Part shown: piece after piece, positions 1-5,591 of the stretch
Position numbering within the stretch: the first letter of the stretch is position 1
Layout: every line of letters starts with the position of its first letter
Source: Nitrospirota bacterium
GTDB taxonomy: Bacteria > Nitrospirota > JACRHJ01
Assembly (NCBI GenBank): GCA_021815285.1
Contig: JAKAHE010000139.1
Location: 1 to 5,607 of the forward strand
Direction of reading: 5' to 3'
Length of the DNA: 5,607 bases
The notes under the pieces: model-generated
Databases searched by the model: none
Told to the model about the DNA's origin: nothing
Seen by the model: the letters and a program-made list of their open reading frames with translations, nothing else
Position numbers and translations under genes: made by a program

Positions 1-100
1 TGACGAACTTCCCGCCCAGCATCCCGGCCCATGCCAGAAGCTTCCCGGCAAGCAATACGCCCTGTCCGCCGAATCCGGATATAATAACATCGTTTCTCAC
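1..100 (-). CDS. 2-oxoacid:ferredoxin oxidoreductase, gamma subunit (N-terminal part, cut by window edge)
   Basis: Only the first 33 codons are inside the window; the gene continues beyond position 1. The start is GTG at 100-98, which overlaps the TGA stop of the beta-subunit gene as GTGA, the usual sign of translational coupling. The peptide opens with a beta strand followed by the glycine-rich loop GFGGQGV at residues 9-15, then an alanine/leucine-rich helix (LLAGKLLAWAG). This is the characteristic N-terminus of the gamma (KorC/VorC-type) chain of 2-oxoacid:ferredoxin oxidoreductases. In this family the gamma chain associates with the TPP-binding beta chain and the alpha chain in a cytoplasmic complex that oxidises 2-oxoacids to acyl-CoA and reduces ferredoxin. 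A weak GGCGGGA sequence precedes the GTG. An ATG lies 9 bases into the gene but is out of frame, which supports the GTG. The exact 2-oxoacid used cannot be told from this fragment. Confidence 0.88.
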   Translation of the reverse strand, partial: MRNDVIISGFGGQGVLLAGKLLAWAGMLGGKFV

Positions 101-843
101 AGATTTTTCCCGCCGTCCTTGAAGATTTTTACAGGAAAGACCTCCTGCATCGGCCCGGCAACCCACTCCATCGCCTTGAGCGGCTCCATGCCCCAGTTCG
201 TCGGGCATAACGAAAGTACCTCGACGAATGTAAACCCCTTGCCCGCAAGCTGATACTCAAACGCCTTTCTTATCGCGTTTTTTGTCCGCACGACGTTCTT
301 CTTGCAGTCGAGCGCAGTCCGTTCCACGTAATAAGGGGCTTCGAGCGCCGAAATCAGTTCCGCCGCCCTCAGGGGGTATCCGTCCTGCGCGGACTTTCTG
401 CCGCCGGGAGTGGTGGTGGTCTTCTGACCTATGAGCGTCGTAGGGGCCATCTGACCGCCGGTCATACCGTATGTCGCATTGTTCACGAATATTACCGTAA
501 AGTTCTCGCCCCTGTTGGCGGCATGGATTATCTCGGCAGTCCCGATTGCAGCAAGGTCGCCGTCTCCCTGGTAGCTGAATACCAGCCTGTCCGGAAGCGC
601 CCTCTTCATGCCAGTGCATGCCGCGGGCGGACGTCCGTGCGCCACTTCGAGCATGTCGAAATTAAAATAATCGTATGCAAAGACCGCGCATCCCACGGGA
701 GCTATGCCGATGGTCCTGCCGCGCACGCCCAGGTCGTCTATCGCCTGCGCAATCATCCTGTGCAGCGTGCCGTGGCTGCATCCGGGGCAGAACCTAAACG
801 GCGCAGGCTTCAGGGACTTCGGCCTTCCGGAAATCTTATTCAA
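97..843 (-). CDS. 2-oxoacid:ferredoxin oxidoreductase, beta (TPP-binding) subunit, VOR/KOR type
   Basis: The 248-residue product binds thiamine pyrophosphate and one [4Fe-4S] cluster and performs the oxidative decarboxylation step, in which a 2-oxoacid plus CoA and oxidised ferredoxin gives acyl-CoA, CO2 and reduced ferredoxin. Visible motifs are CPGC at residues 19-22, C52 in APVGCAVF, the TPP/Mg site GDGD at 93-96 with NN at 121-122, the family stretch YGMTGGQMAPTT at 125-136, and C213 in LCPTNWG. C19, C22, C52 and C213 are the four expected cluster ligands. The sequence resembles the branched-chain (2-oxoisovalerate) group more than pyruvate enzymes, but the substrate is an inference. The frame stays open upstream to 939, but I chose TTG at 843: it has GAGG at 854-851 with a 7-nt spacer, gives the normal family length, and places the start just before the conserved RPKSLKP segment. 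The gene is coupled to the gamma gene (GTGA overlap). No alpha-subunit gene lies upstream, which is unusual. Confidence 0.93.
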   Translation of the reverse strand: MNKISGRPKSLKPAPFRFCPGCSHGTLHRMIAQAIDDLGVRGRTIGIAPVGCAVFAYDYFNFDMLEVAHGRPPAACTGMKRALPDRLVFSYQGDGDLAAIGTAEIIHAANRGENFTVIFVNNATYGMTGGQMAPTTLIGQKTTTTPGGRKSAQDGYPLRAAELISALEAPYYVERTALDCKKNVVRTKNAIRKAFEYQLAGKGFTFVEVLSLCPTNWGMEPLKAMEWVAGPMQEVFPVKIFKDGGKNL

Positions 844-932
844 ATAGCAACCTCGAGAAGATGGCTGTAACTGGGGATGTATTCGAAAAGCCAGTAAGCC
901 CCGTAATTGCAATCGACCTGCTACAATTTTTC

Positions 933-962
933 TTGACAAACCGTCTGACGCTCTGTTAATTT
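933..962 (+). promoter_or_regulatory. sigma70-type promoter for tRNA-Phe
   Basis: A perfect -35 hexamer TTGACA lies at 933-938. After a 17- or 18-bp spacer comes an AT-rich -10 region, TTAATT (956-961) or TAATTT (957-962), each a weak match to TATAAT (three of six). Transcription would begin near 967-969, a few bases before the mature tRNA 5' end at 973. The position directly upstream of a tRNA and the perfect -35 make this convincing; the poor -10 is the main doubt. Confidence 0.62.
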
Positions 963-972
963 AAGGCTTCGT

Positions 973-1048
973 GCCGAGGTAGCTCAGTCGGTAGAGCAGA
1001 GGCCTGAAAAGCCTCGTGTCCGCAGTTCGATTCTGCGCCTCGGCACCA
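973..1048 (+). tRNA. tRNA-Phe (anticodon GAA)
   Basis: A full 76-nt cloverleaf can be drawn. The acceptor stem pairs 973-979 (GCCGAGG) with 1038-1044 without mismatch. The D stem is GCTC/GAGC (982-985/994-997) and the anticodon stem is GAGGC/GCCTC (999-1003/1011-1015). The 7-nt anticodon loop CTGAAAA carries GAA at 1006-1008. The variable loop is 5 nt. The T stem CGCAG/CTGCG (1021-1025/1033-1037) closes the TTCGATT loop. The discriminator is A1045 and the CCA end is encoded at 1046-1048. The loop CTGAAAA is typical of bacterial tRNA-Phe. It is the only plus-strand gene in the window and is followed directly by six T residues (1049-1054), which may help end transcription although no separate terminator hairpin is present. 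It converges on the radical SAM gene that ends at 1057. Confidence 0.97.
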
Positions 1049-1056
1049 TTTTTTGC

Positions 1057-2448
1057 CTATCTCTTTACCTCCGTATAAACCCCTTCGGAGGCCTCCTTTT
1101 CCGCCTTCATCTTTTCCCATACAATATCCGCAATCCCGCAATATTCCTCGGAATACTTGTCCAGGTCCTTTGCAAGGTCTGTCAGTATCTTTTCCGCGCC
1201 CTCGTGCGTGGCTCTCGCGCCGGAGGCAAGCACGGCTTCTCTTATGAACTCCGGCTTGTCAATCATCATGCAGGGCGTCAGCATGTTCTTGTTCGTCTTC
1301 TGCCTCTCGCGTATGGTCTTGAAGAAAGGCGACATAAGGGCGTCCTTTATCTTCGTATTTCTTATGTTGTCCACGGCGAAGTGGCAGAACACGCAAGGTT
1401 CTATATCCCCGTGGGCGTTTATGTGAAGATATTTCCTGCCGCCGGCGAGGCACCCGCCCACGACATGACCATCGTTCCAGAAGTCGGCAAGGAGTATCGG
1501 CTTGGTCTTGCGTATGCGCCAGACCGTCTCGCGAAGCGCGCTCCTCTGGCTCGGCGTAGGCATAAGCTCGATGTTCGGCTCCCGGCCTATGGGGATGTAC
1601 GAGAAGAACCAGCCTACCGTGCAGCCCTTCTCGATCATGAGGTCGTAATACCTGTCGGAAGTGATGGTCTCGAAATTCTTTCGCGTCGCAGTACAGGAGA
1701 AACCGAACAGCACGCCCGCTTCTTTCAAGAGGTCCATGGCGCGCATGACCCTCTGAAAGTGGCCTTTGCCGCGCCTCAAGTCCGTCTCCTCCTCGAAACC
1801 TTCGACGCTTATGCAGGGCAGGACATTGCCAAGCTCCGCAACCTCCCTTACCTTTTTCTCGTCGAGAAGCCCGCCGTGCGTAAATACCAGGAACGCGACG
1901 TCGTGGTGCTTCTCGAAAATTTTAAGCAGATCCTGCCGGAAGAAGGGTTCTCCGCCGGAGACGACGCAGAAGAATACGCCCATCTCCTTCATCTGGTTTA
2001 TAATGCCGTCAACCTCGTCGAATGAAAGCTCGTCCGTCCTCTTGTAGCTCCCGGCATAACACCCGAAGCAGTTGAGATTGCAGCGCATGGAGGGCGATAT
2101 GACGTAAAGGCCAGGCGGGTAGAAACCGCCGCCTTCGTCCTGAAAAGCCTTACGCCTGTTCGTGCCGACAAGCATCTGGCCTACTATGAACGTCTTTACC
2201 AGTCTTTTGCGGACGTTCGGGTGAGTCTCCCGCAGTATCTTCTTGGCAACCTGGAGGCTGGGATGACCGTCCATGAACATCTGGCGGATGGAGCGGATTG
2301 CCTTGACGTAATGGTCCTTCTTGGCGAACTTCTCGGCAAGGTATGTAAACCTGATGAGGTTTTCGTCAGAACTGTTCCCGATAATTCCCAGAAGTGCGTC
2401 CGCCGCCTGGGTAATCGTATAATTTCGCAGTTGTTCAAAATAACTCAT
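1057..2448 (-). CDS. Radical SAM protein with SPASM-like C-terminal cysteine set, function unknown
   Basis: The 463-residue protein has three parts. Residues 1-110 are a mostly helical N-terminal region that I do not recognise. Residues about 111-300 are a radical SAM core, with the cluster motif CxxxCxxC at C123, C127 and C130 (CNLNCFGC) and the SAM-contact motif SGGEP at 164-168. The C-terminal part holds C333 (GGCLAG), C352 and C355 (EPCVFC) and C393 (TPCMM), following the segment YLHINAHGDIEPC. That segment is the usual entry to SPASM or Twitch auxiliary-cluster domains, so at least one extra Fe-S cluster is likely. The tail from about 415 is charged and helical. The family should cleave SAM reductively to a 5'-deoxyadenosyl radical in the cytoplasm; the substrate cannot be deduced. 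The ATG start has GGAGG at 2465-2461 with a rather long 12-nt spacer. The gene follows the acyltransferase gene in the same direction after 71 bp and has its own likely promoter. Peptide maturases, heme/lipid-modifying enzymes and HpnH-like enzymes are all possible relatives. Confidence 0.92.
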   Translation of the reverse strand: MSYFEQLRNYTITQAADALLGIIGNSSDENLIRFTYLAEKFAKKDHYVKAIRSIRQMFMDGHPSLQVAKKILRETHPNVRKRLVKTFIVGQMLVGTNRRKAFQDEGGGFYPPGLYVISPSMRCNLNCFGCYAGSYKRTDELSFDEVDGIINQMKEMGVFFCVVSGGEPFFRQDLLKIFEKHHDVAFLVFTHGGLLDEKKVREVAELGNVLPCISVEGFEEETDLRRGKGHFQRVMRAMDLLKEAGVLFGFSCTATRKNFETITSDRYYDLMIEKGCTVGWFFSYIPIGREPNIELMPTPSQRSALRETVWRIRKTKPILLADFWNDGHVVGGCLAGGRKYLHINAHGDIEPCVFCHFAVDNIRNTKIKDALMSPFFKTIRERQKTNKNMLTPCMMIDKPEFIREAVLASGARATHEGAEKILTDLAKDLDKYSEEYCGIADIVWEKMKAEKEASEGVYTEVKR

Positions 2449-2460
2449 TAATTAAATTAG

Positions 2461-2504
2461 CCTCCAATACTTAATTCAGTAGCGTAATTTTTACAGATTG
2501 GAGG
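2461..2504 (-). promoter_or_regulatory. Inverted repeat that includes the ribosome binding site of the radical SAM gene
   Basis: On the minus strand CCTCCAAT (2504-2497) is followed 28 nt later by its exact reverse complement ATTGGAGG (2468-2461). The second arm contains the GGAGG Shine-Dalgarno sequence of the radical SAM gene that starts at 2448. If both arms are in the same RNA they can form an 8-bp stem that hides the ribosome binding site. The base pairs flanking the stem on both sides do not extend it. Whether the structure acts in the cell is an inference; an 8-bp match in so short a region could also arise by chance. Confidence 0.4.
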
Positions 2505-2516
2505 GCGCTAAGTCAA
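2488..2516 (-). promoter_or_regulatory. Internal sigma70-type promoter for the radical SAM gene
   Basis: TTGACT (2516-2511) and TAAAAA (2493-2488) are separated by exactly 17 bp on the minus strand, matching five and four of the six consensus positions. The -35 hexamer begins 3 bp after the stop codon of the acyltransferase gene. Transcription would start near 2481, about 33 nt before the ATG at 2448. The spacer contains the upstream arm of the inverted repeat, so RNA made from this promoter would lack that arm and keep its ribosome binding site free. Confidence 0.55.
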
Positions 2517-2519
2517 GGA

Positions 2520-3419
2520 TTAATCCCAAAAATAATAAAAATTAAACCATTGTTCAGGATGGCGGCGGACATATTTCTCAAATATTATGGCTACTTTGCT
2601 TATATTTGCCCTCAAATCGGCTTCGACGTCTCCGGTATTCGTCATTTCAATTGGCGGCTCCGCCACGGGGTGGTATCTGCCGTCTTTGCCCATAATCGTA
2701 AACGCCGGTATCAGCGGCGCGCCGGTCTTCATTGCAAGCAGCGCAGGCCCGCGCGGAAAAATGGCCGGTTTTCCGAAGAAATCCGCCATAATTCCGGATT
2801 TATTCAGGTCCCTGTCCCCCTGTATTGCCACAAGTTCGTTCCTTTTAAGCGCATTATATGCGCCGAGGGCGAACCCCGCCGGATTATCAGGAGAGATTAT
2901 CTTTATACCCCGTATCTCCTTGTTTTTGTCCAGGAGCCGGTTTTGCTCCTCCGAGTCGTACAGGTACTGCACGACGTTTACCTTGAACCCGAGATATTTC
3001 AGGAGGATGCCGCCCAGTTCCCAATGGCCGATGTGCGCTGTAAGGATTATCGCCCCTTTTCCGGCTTCGACAGCATTTTTTATATTCTCAAGGCCCAGAA
3101 ATTCCGGAACGCGCGCCGCAATCTCGGCATCGCTCATGCGCTCGAAACGGAATAGGTCGAGCAGGAACCTCCCGTGCCTGCGCCAGAGTTTGCGCACCAC
3201 CATGCGCTTCTCCCGGCAGGAAACATCCGGGCCAAGGACGTGGTCGAGATTTTTTACCTGCTCTGAGACTATATTCTCGGATTTATAGTAGAACAGCCAG
3301 TCTGCAATCCTGTCTCCGATGAAATTGGCAAGCGGCGCGGGGATATATTTTGCCCCCCAGGAAATCCACCAGTAAATGGAATGCCTGTCAAGCCGGTAGG
3401 AATGCGTCCCCTTAGCCAT
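2520..3419 (-). CDS. Lysophospholipid/lipid A-type acyltransferase (LpxL/HtrB-like family)
   Basis: The 299-residue product belongs to the LpxL/HtrB-like acyltransferase family, whose members move an acyl chain onto a lipid or glycolipid at the inner face of the cytoplasmic membrane. The catalytic HxxxxE motif is HIGHWE at residues 129-134 in the typical context ILTAHIGHWELGG. The further family blocks are also present: QGDRD at 200-204, FFGKPAIFPRGPA from 214, and PEQWFNFYYFW at 288-298 near the C-terminus. The length is normal. The N-terminus (about residues 15-45) is rich in Trp, Tyr and Ile and could lie on or in the membrane, but there is no clear long transmembrane helix. The ATG at 3419 overlaps the stop of the upstream B12-type radical SAM gene by 8 bp (ATGGCTAA), and there is only a weak ribosome binding site, so translation is probably coupled. 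The acceptor could be a lipid A precursor, but related enzymes acylate other glycolipids or aminolipids, so no gene symbol is assigned. Confidence 0.92.
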   Translation of the reverse strand: MAKGTHSYRLDRHSIYWWISWGAKYIPAPLANFIGDRIADWLFYYKSENIVSEQVKNLDHVLGPDVSCREKRMVVRKLWRRHGRFLLDLFRFERMSDAEIAARVPEFLGLENIKNAVEAGKGAIILTAHIGHWELGGILLKYLGFKVNVVQYLYDSEEQNRLLDKNKEIRGIKIISPDNPAGFALGAYNALKRNELVAIQGDRDLNKSGIMADFFGKPAIFPRGPALLAMKTGAPLIPAFTIMGKDGRYHPVAEPPIEMTNTGDVEADLRANISKVAIIFEKYVRRHPEQWFNFYYFWD

Positions 3420-4956
3420 CCAGAAGCCCGAGCCTTTTCAAAGCTTCTCTCATAGGCCCCTGAAACGGGCGGGGAGTCTCGGATAAAAATGCGTCCCTTA
3501 CGTCCCTGGATACTACTTTTCCGGAACCCCGGGACGCGGCAATTTGCGCCTTTTTTCCGACCGCCTTGCGCGCTATTGGCCGCAGAAGCGCCGGAACTTC
3601 CGACAGCACCTTCTCGAAAACCTCACGCGCAAAGGCGTCCCATGCAACATCGTTCGTATTTAGCTCCTGGCGCGCCCCCTGTAGGATGCCTTTTGCAGGA
3701 TAGCATACCCAGTCCGAATGCGTTCTGAAATAATCCTCGGCGACGGAATAGAGGTTATCTCCAAGCCTGTCGGAGACGTAAAACTGAGGAAACATAAGCG
3801 GGTCGTGAGGCGCTATAAGTCCTTCCTTTCCGGCGAGGCGGGCAAGCGGCGTGCCTGGATATATCCGGACTCCGGCAACGGCAAATACCTTGTCCGGCCG
3901 GACGTCCTCTAATGTGTCGAAGGTTTCCTTCAGCGTGTCGATATCCTCTCCGGGGCCGCCGAGGATGAGGAAAACGAGGCACATCAGCCCCGCTTCCTTT
4001 GCGGCGGTTATTGCCTGCATGGCCGTTTTTTTACTGAAATTCTTGCCGAGTTTCAAAAGCGCCCTGTCCGATAGCGAATCCGCGCCTACCTCCACGCTCT
4101 CGCACCCTGCACGCTTCATCTTATCAAGAAGCCTGCCATCCAGCCCTACAGGGCTTGCAAGACAGCCGAAAGAAGGCCTGATGCCTTCTCTGATTATCTC
4201 GTCGCATATTGCGGACGCGTGCTCGGGCGGGTTATTGAATATATTATCCACGAAATAAAAAGGCGCTGACAACCCTCTGTCCAGCGTGACGACCATCTCG
4301 CGCGCGACCTCCGCCGGGGGCCGCAGGCGCATTTTAGCGCCTTCCAGACCGGGATACGTGCAATAGACGCAGGAGAACGAGCACCCGCGCTTGGATTGTA
4401 TACCAAGCATGTCGTATTTTGCCTTGGGAAAGAGATCCCATGCGGGCATGAATAATGAATCTGCGGCAAGCGGACTTGACGGGTTCCGGATGTAAGAGCC
4501 GTCGTCAAACCTGCAAAGGCCGGGGATGGAAGAAACGGGAGTCTTACCCTGAAGAGAGTCCGCGAGCATCGGCACGGACACCTCGCCCTCTCCGGCTATG
4601 CCATAATCCGCGCCAAGGAATTCGAGCGCTGCCTTAGGCGCAATGGAATAACCCGGCCCGCCGACGACAACGGGCGCATCCGTCTCCCGCTTTATCAGGG
4701 CTATTGTTTCTTTATAATCCGGCAGGAGGAAGCGGCTTGAAGACTCCAGGTTCCGTATCGAAACGGCTACGAGTTCAGGCGAAATGGAGGCAATTGTATT
4801 CTTGAGCAGGACATCCGGATCGTCCGCGAAAAGGAGATCGAGCGCGCGCACGTCATGCCCCGCCCGGCGAAGCGCCGAGGCCACAAGAGCAAGGCCGAGC
4901 GGGGCCGCCGTGAACGGCTCTGTTTCGCGGTTGACGGATATCAGCAAAACCTTCAC
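3412..4956 (-). CDS. B12-binding-type radical SAM protein with a PCP_red-like C-terminal domain
   Basis: The 514-residue protein begins with a Rossmann-like cobalamin-binding-type domain (residues 1-about 140). It shows MKVLLISVN, the APLGLALVASALRRAGHDV segment, VVVGGPG at 96-102 and GEGE at 122-125. A radical SAM core follows, with CxxxCxxC at C192, C196 and C199 (KRGCSFSCVYC), FVDNIF near 230 and LGGPGEDI near 340. This is the BchE/HpnJ-like class B architecture. The B12 domain lacks the DxHxxG motif that supplies a lower His ligand, as in many members. Residues about 438-492 (W439, VPALLRPIARKAVGKKA, then VVSRDVRDAF) resemble the PCP_red domain found at the end of light-independent protochlorophyllide reductase subunit B; this is a pattern match by eye. 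The reaction and substrate are unknown; methylation, ring formation or C-C bond chemistry on a lipid-like molecule are possible. The start is GTG at 4956, with GGAG about 11 nt and AGGG about 4 nt upstream. The gene lies 22 bp after the DUF4410-like gene and overlaps the acyltransferase gene by 8 bp. Confidence 0.93.
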   Translation of the reverse strand: MKVLLISVNRETEPFTAAPLGLALVASALRRAGHDVRALDLLFADDPDVLLKNTIASISPELVAVSIRNLESSSRFLLPDYKETIALIKRETDAPVVVGGPGYSIAPKAALEFLGADYGIAGEGEVSVPMLADSLQGKTPVSSIPGLCRFDDGSYIRNPSSPLAADSLFMPAWDLFPKAKYDMLGIQSKRGCSFSCVYCTYPGLEGAKMRLRPPAEVAREMVVTLDRGLSAPFYFVDNIFNNPPEHASAICDEIIREGIRPSFGCLASPVGLDGRLLDKMKRAGCESVEVGADSLSDRALLKLGKNFSKKTAMQAITAAKEAGLMCLVFLILGGPGEDIDTLKETFDTLEDVRPDKVFAVAGVRIYPGTPLARLAGKEGLIAPHDPLMFPQFYVSDRLGDNLYSVAEDYFRTHSDWVCYPAKGILQGARQELNTNDVAWDAFAREVFEKVLSEVPALLRPIARKAVGKKAQIAASRGSGKVVSRDVRDAFLSETPRPFQGPMREALKRLGLLDG

Positions 4957-4978
4957 TCTGCCCTATTCTCCGTAACGG

Positions 4979-5563
4979 CTACCTGCTCAGCTTCTGCACG
5001 AACTCGGCTATCTTGTCGCCAGTTGCCGCGACCCTGTTTTCCACCATCTGCCACTTGTCGCCGTTCTGGAGTCCGGAGGTGCTCTCGTGCTGGAACGTGG
5101 CGAGTACCTTGCCGGTCTTGGCATCGACAAGCTTGCCCTTCACGGTGACTCCCGCCTGACCGGCGCCAAACCCCCAGAATACCCTGCTGAACGCGCTCCC
5201 CATGTTGACCTGTGTGAACTCGCCCTCGATTATCATGTCCGCCTTATCCGCGTTCTTGCCGTCCGGATCAATTATAAAGGCGGTGACATTGCCTCCGTTA
5301 AGCTCGTTTTTAATAGTCCTGGCGAGCAGTTTCTGCCAGTCCTTGAAGTAGTTTTTGAGCTGCCTCTTCTCATCGCTGTCCACATTATTGTATTCTACGT
5401 TATCCGTAGTGAATATTTTGATGCCGATGCTCTTGTACTTTGCGAGGCTCTCATCCGTCATCACATCCTCTTTGTCGAGGACTCCCGGGGCCTTCATTCC
5501 AGCCAGGGCATTAATTGGTGTCAAAAGCGCTACGACGGCCATTATCAAAAGCATTTTTTTCAT
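4979..5563 (-). CDS. Exported DUF4410-like protein
   Basis: The 194-residue product starts with a clear Sec signal peptide: KK at residues 2-3, a hydrophobic core at about 4-17 and a signal peptidase I site after A21 (NALA|G). There is no lipobox cysteine, and no cysteine anywhere in the protein, so it is probably a soluble or envelope-associated periplasmic protein. The mature part has IIEGEFTQVNMGSAFSR (111-127), then WGFGAGQAGVTVKGKLVDAKTGKVLATFQHE (from 130). This ordering of a glycine-rich strand pair and a D..TGK.L turn is typical of the DUF4410 family, whose function is unknown. The ATG at 5563 has a strong GAGGAGG ribosome binding site at 5577-5571 with a 7-nt spacer. It is the first gene of the run that continues into the B12-type radical SAM gene 22 bp downstream. 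The family name rests on motif recognition by eye; the export prediction is firmer. Confidence 0.85.
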   Translation of the reverse strand: MKKMLLIMAVVALLTPINALAGMKAPGVLDKEDVMTDESLAKYKSIGIKIFTTDNVEYNNVDSDEKRQLKNYFKDWQKLLARTIKNELNGGNVTAFIIDPDGKNADKADMIIEGEFTQVNMGSAFSRVFWGFGAGQAGVTVKGKLVDAKTGKVLATFQHESTSGLQNGDKWQMVENRVAATGDKIAEFVQKLSR

Positions 5564-5570
5564 TGCGTAT

Positions 5571-5577
5571 CCTCCTC
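5571..5577 (-). promoter_or_regulatory. Strong ribosome binding site of the DUF4410-like gene
   Basis: GAGGAGG on the minus strand lies 7 nt before the ATG at 5563. It is the best Shine-Dalgarno sequence in the window, in contrast to the weak sites in front of the next two genes, which fits with high expression of this first gene and coupling of the later ones. Confidence 0.75.
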
Positions 5578-5591
5578 GGTTAATCGGTTAA
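5576..5591. repeat. Two tandem copies of an 8-bp repeat directly upstream of the operon's first ribosome binding site
   Basis: TCGGTTAA occurs twice back to back on the plus strand (5576-5583 and 5584-5591). The repeat touches the GAGGAGG ribosome binding site and lies in the 5' leader or promoter region of the DUF4410-like gene. It could be an operator or just a short slippage repeat; the upstream promoter region lies outside the window, so this cannot be judged. Confidence 0.4.

Noticed and set aside
523..870. Plus-strand frame of 115 codons opposite the oxidoreductase beta gene
   Set aside because: It is a shadow of a conserved gene with intact cluster and TPP motifs and shows no features of its own.
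844..939. N-terminal extension of the beta subunit to a TTG at 939
   Set aside because: The extra 32 residues are unlike the family and overlap the tRNA promoter. The TTG at 843 has a well-placed GAGG and gives the normal length.
973..1060. tRNA 3' end as an attachment site for an integrated element
   Set aside because: No second copy of the tRNA 3' end, integrase gene or phage-like gene is visible in the window. Any gene loss lies on the promoter side of the tRNA, not the usual integration side.
1204..2025. Long plus-strand open frame of 273 codons opposite the radical SAM gene
   Set aside because: It lies wholly inside a well-supported radical SAM gene on the other strand. It has no recognisable domain or good ribosome binding site, and it is explained by the GC-rich third positions of the real gene.
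2550..3288. Two overlapping plus-strand frames of 201 and 233 codons opposite the acyltransferase gene
   Set aside because: The minus-strand frame carries all the family motifs; the plus-strand frames show none and overlap each other.
4957..4978. Possible terminator or promoter between the DUF4410-like and B12-type radical SAM genes
   Set aside because: The 22-bp gap has only ribosome-binding-site-like GGAG and AGGG; there is no hairpin with a T run and no room for a full promoter.
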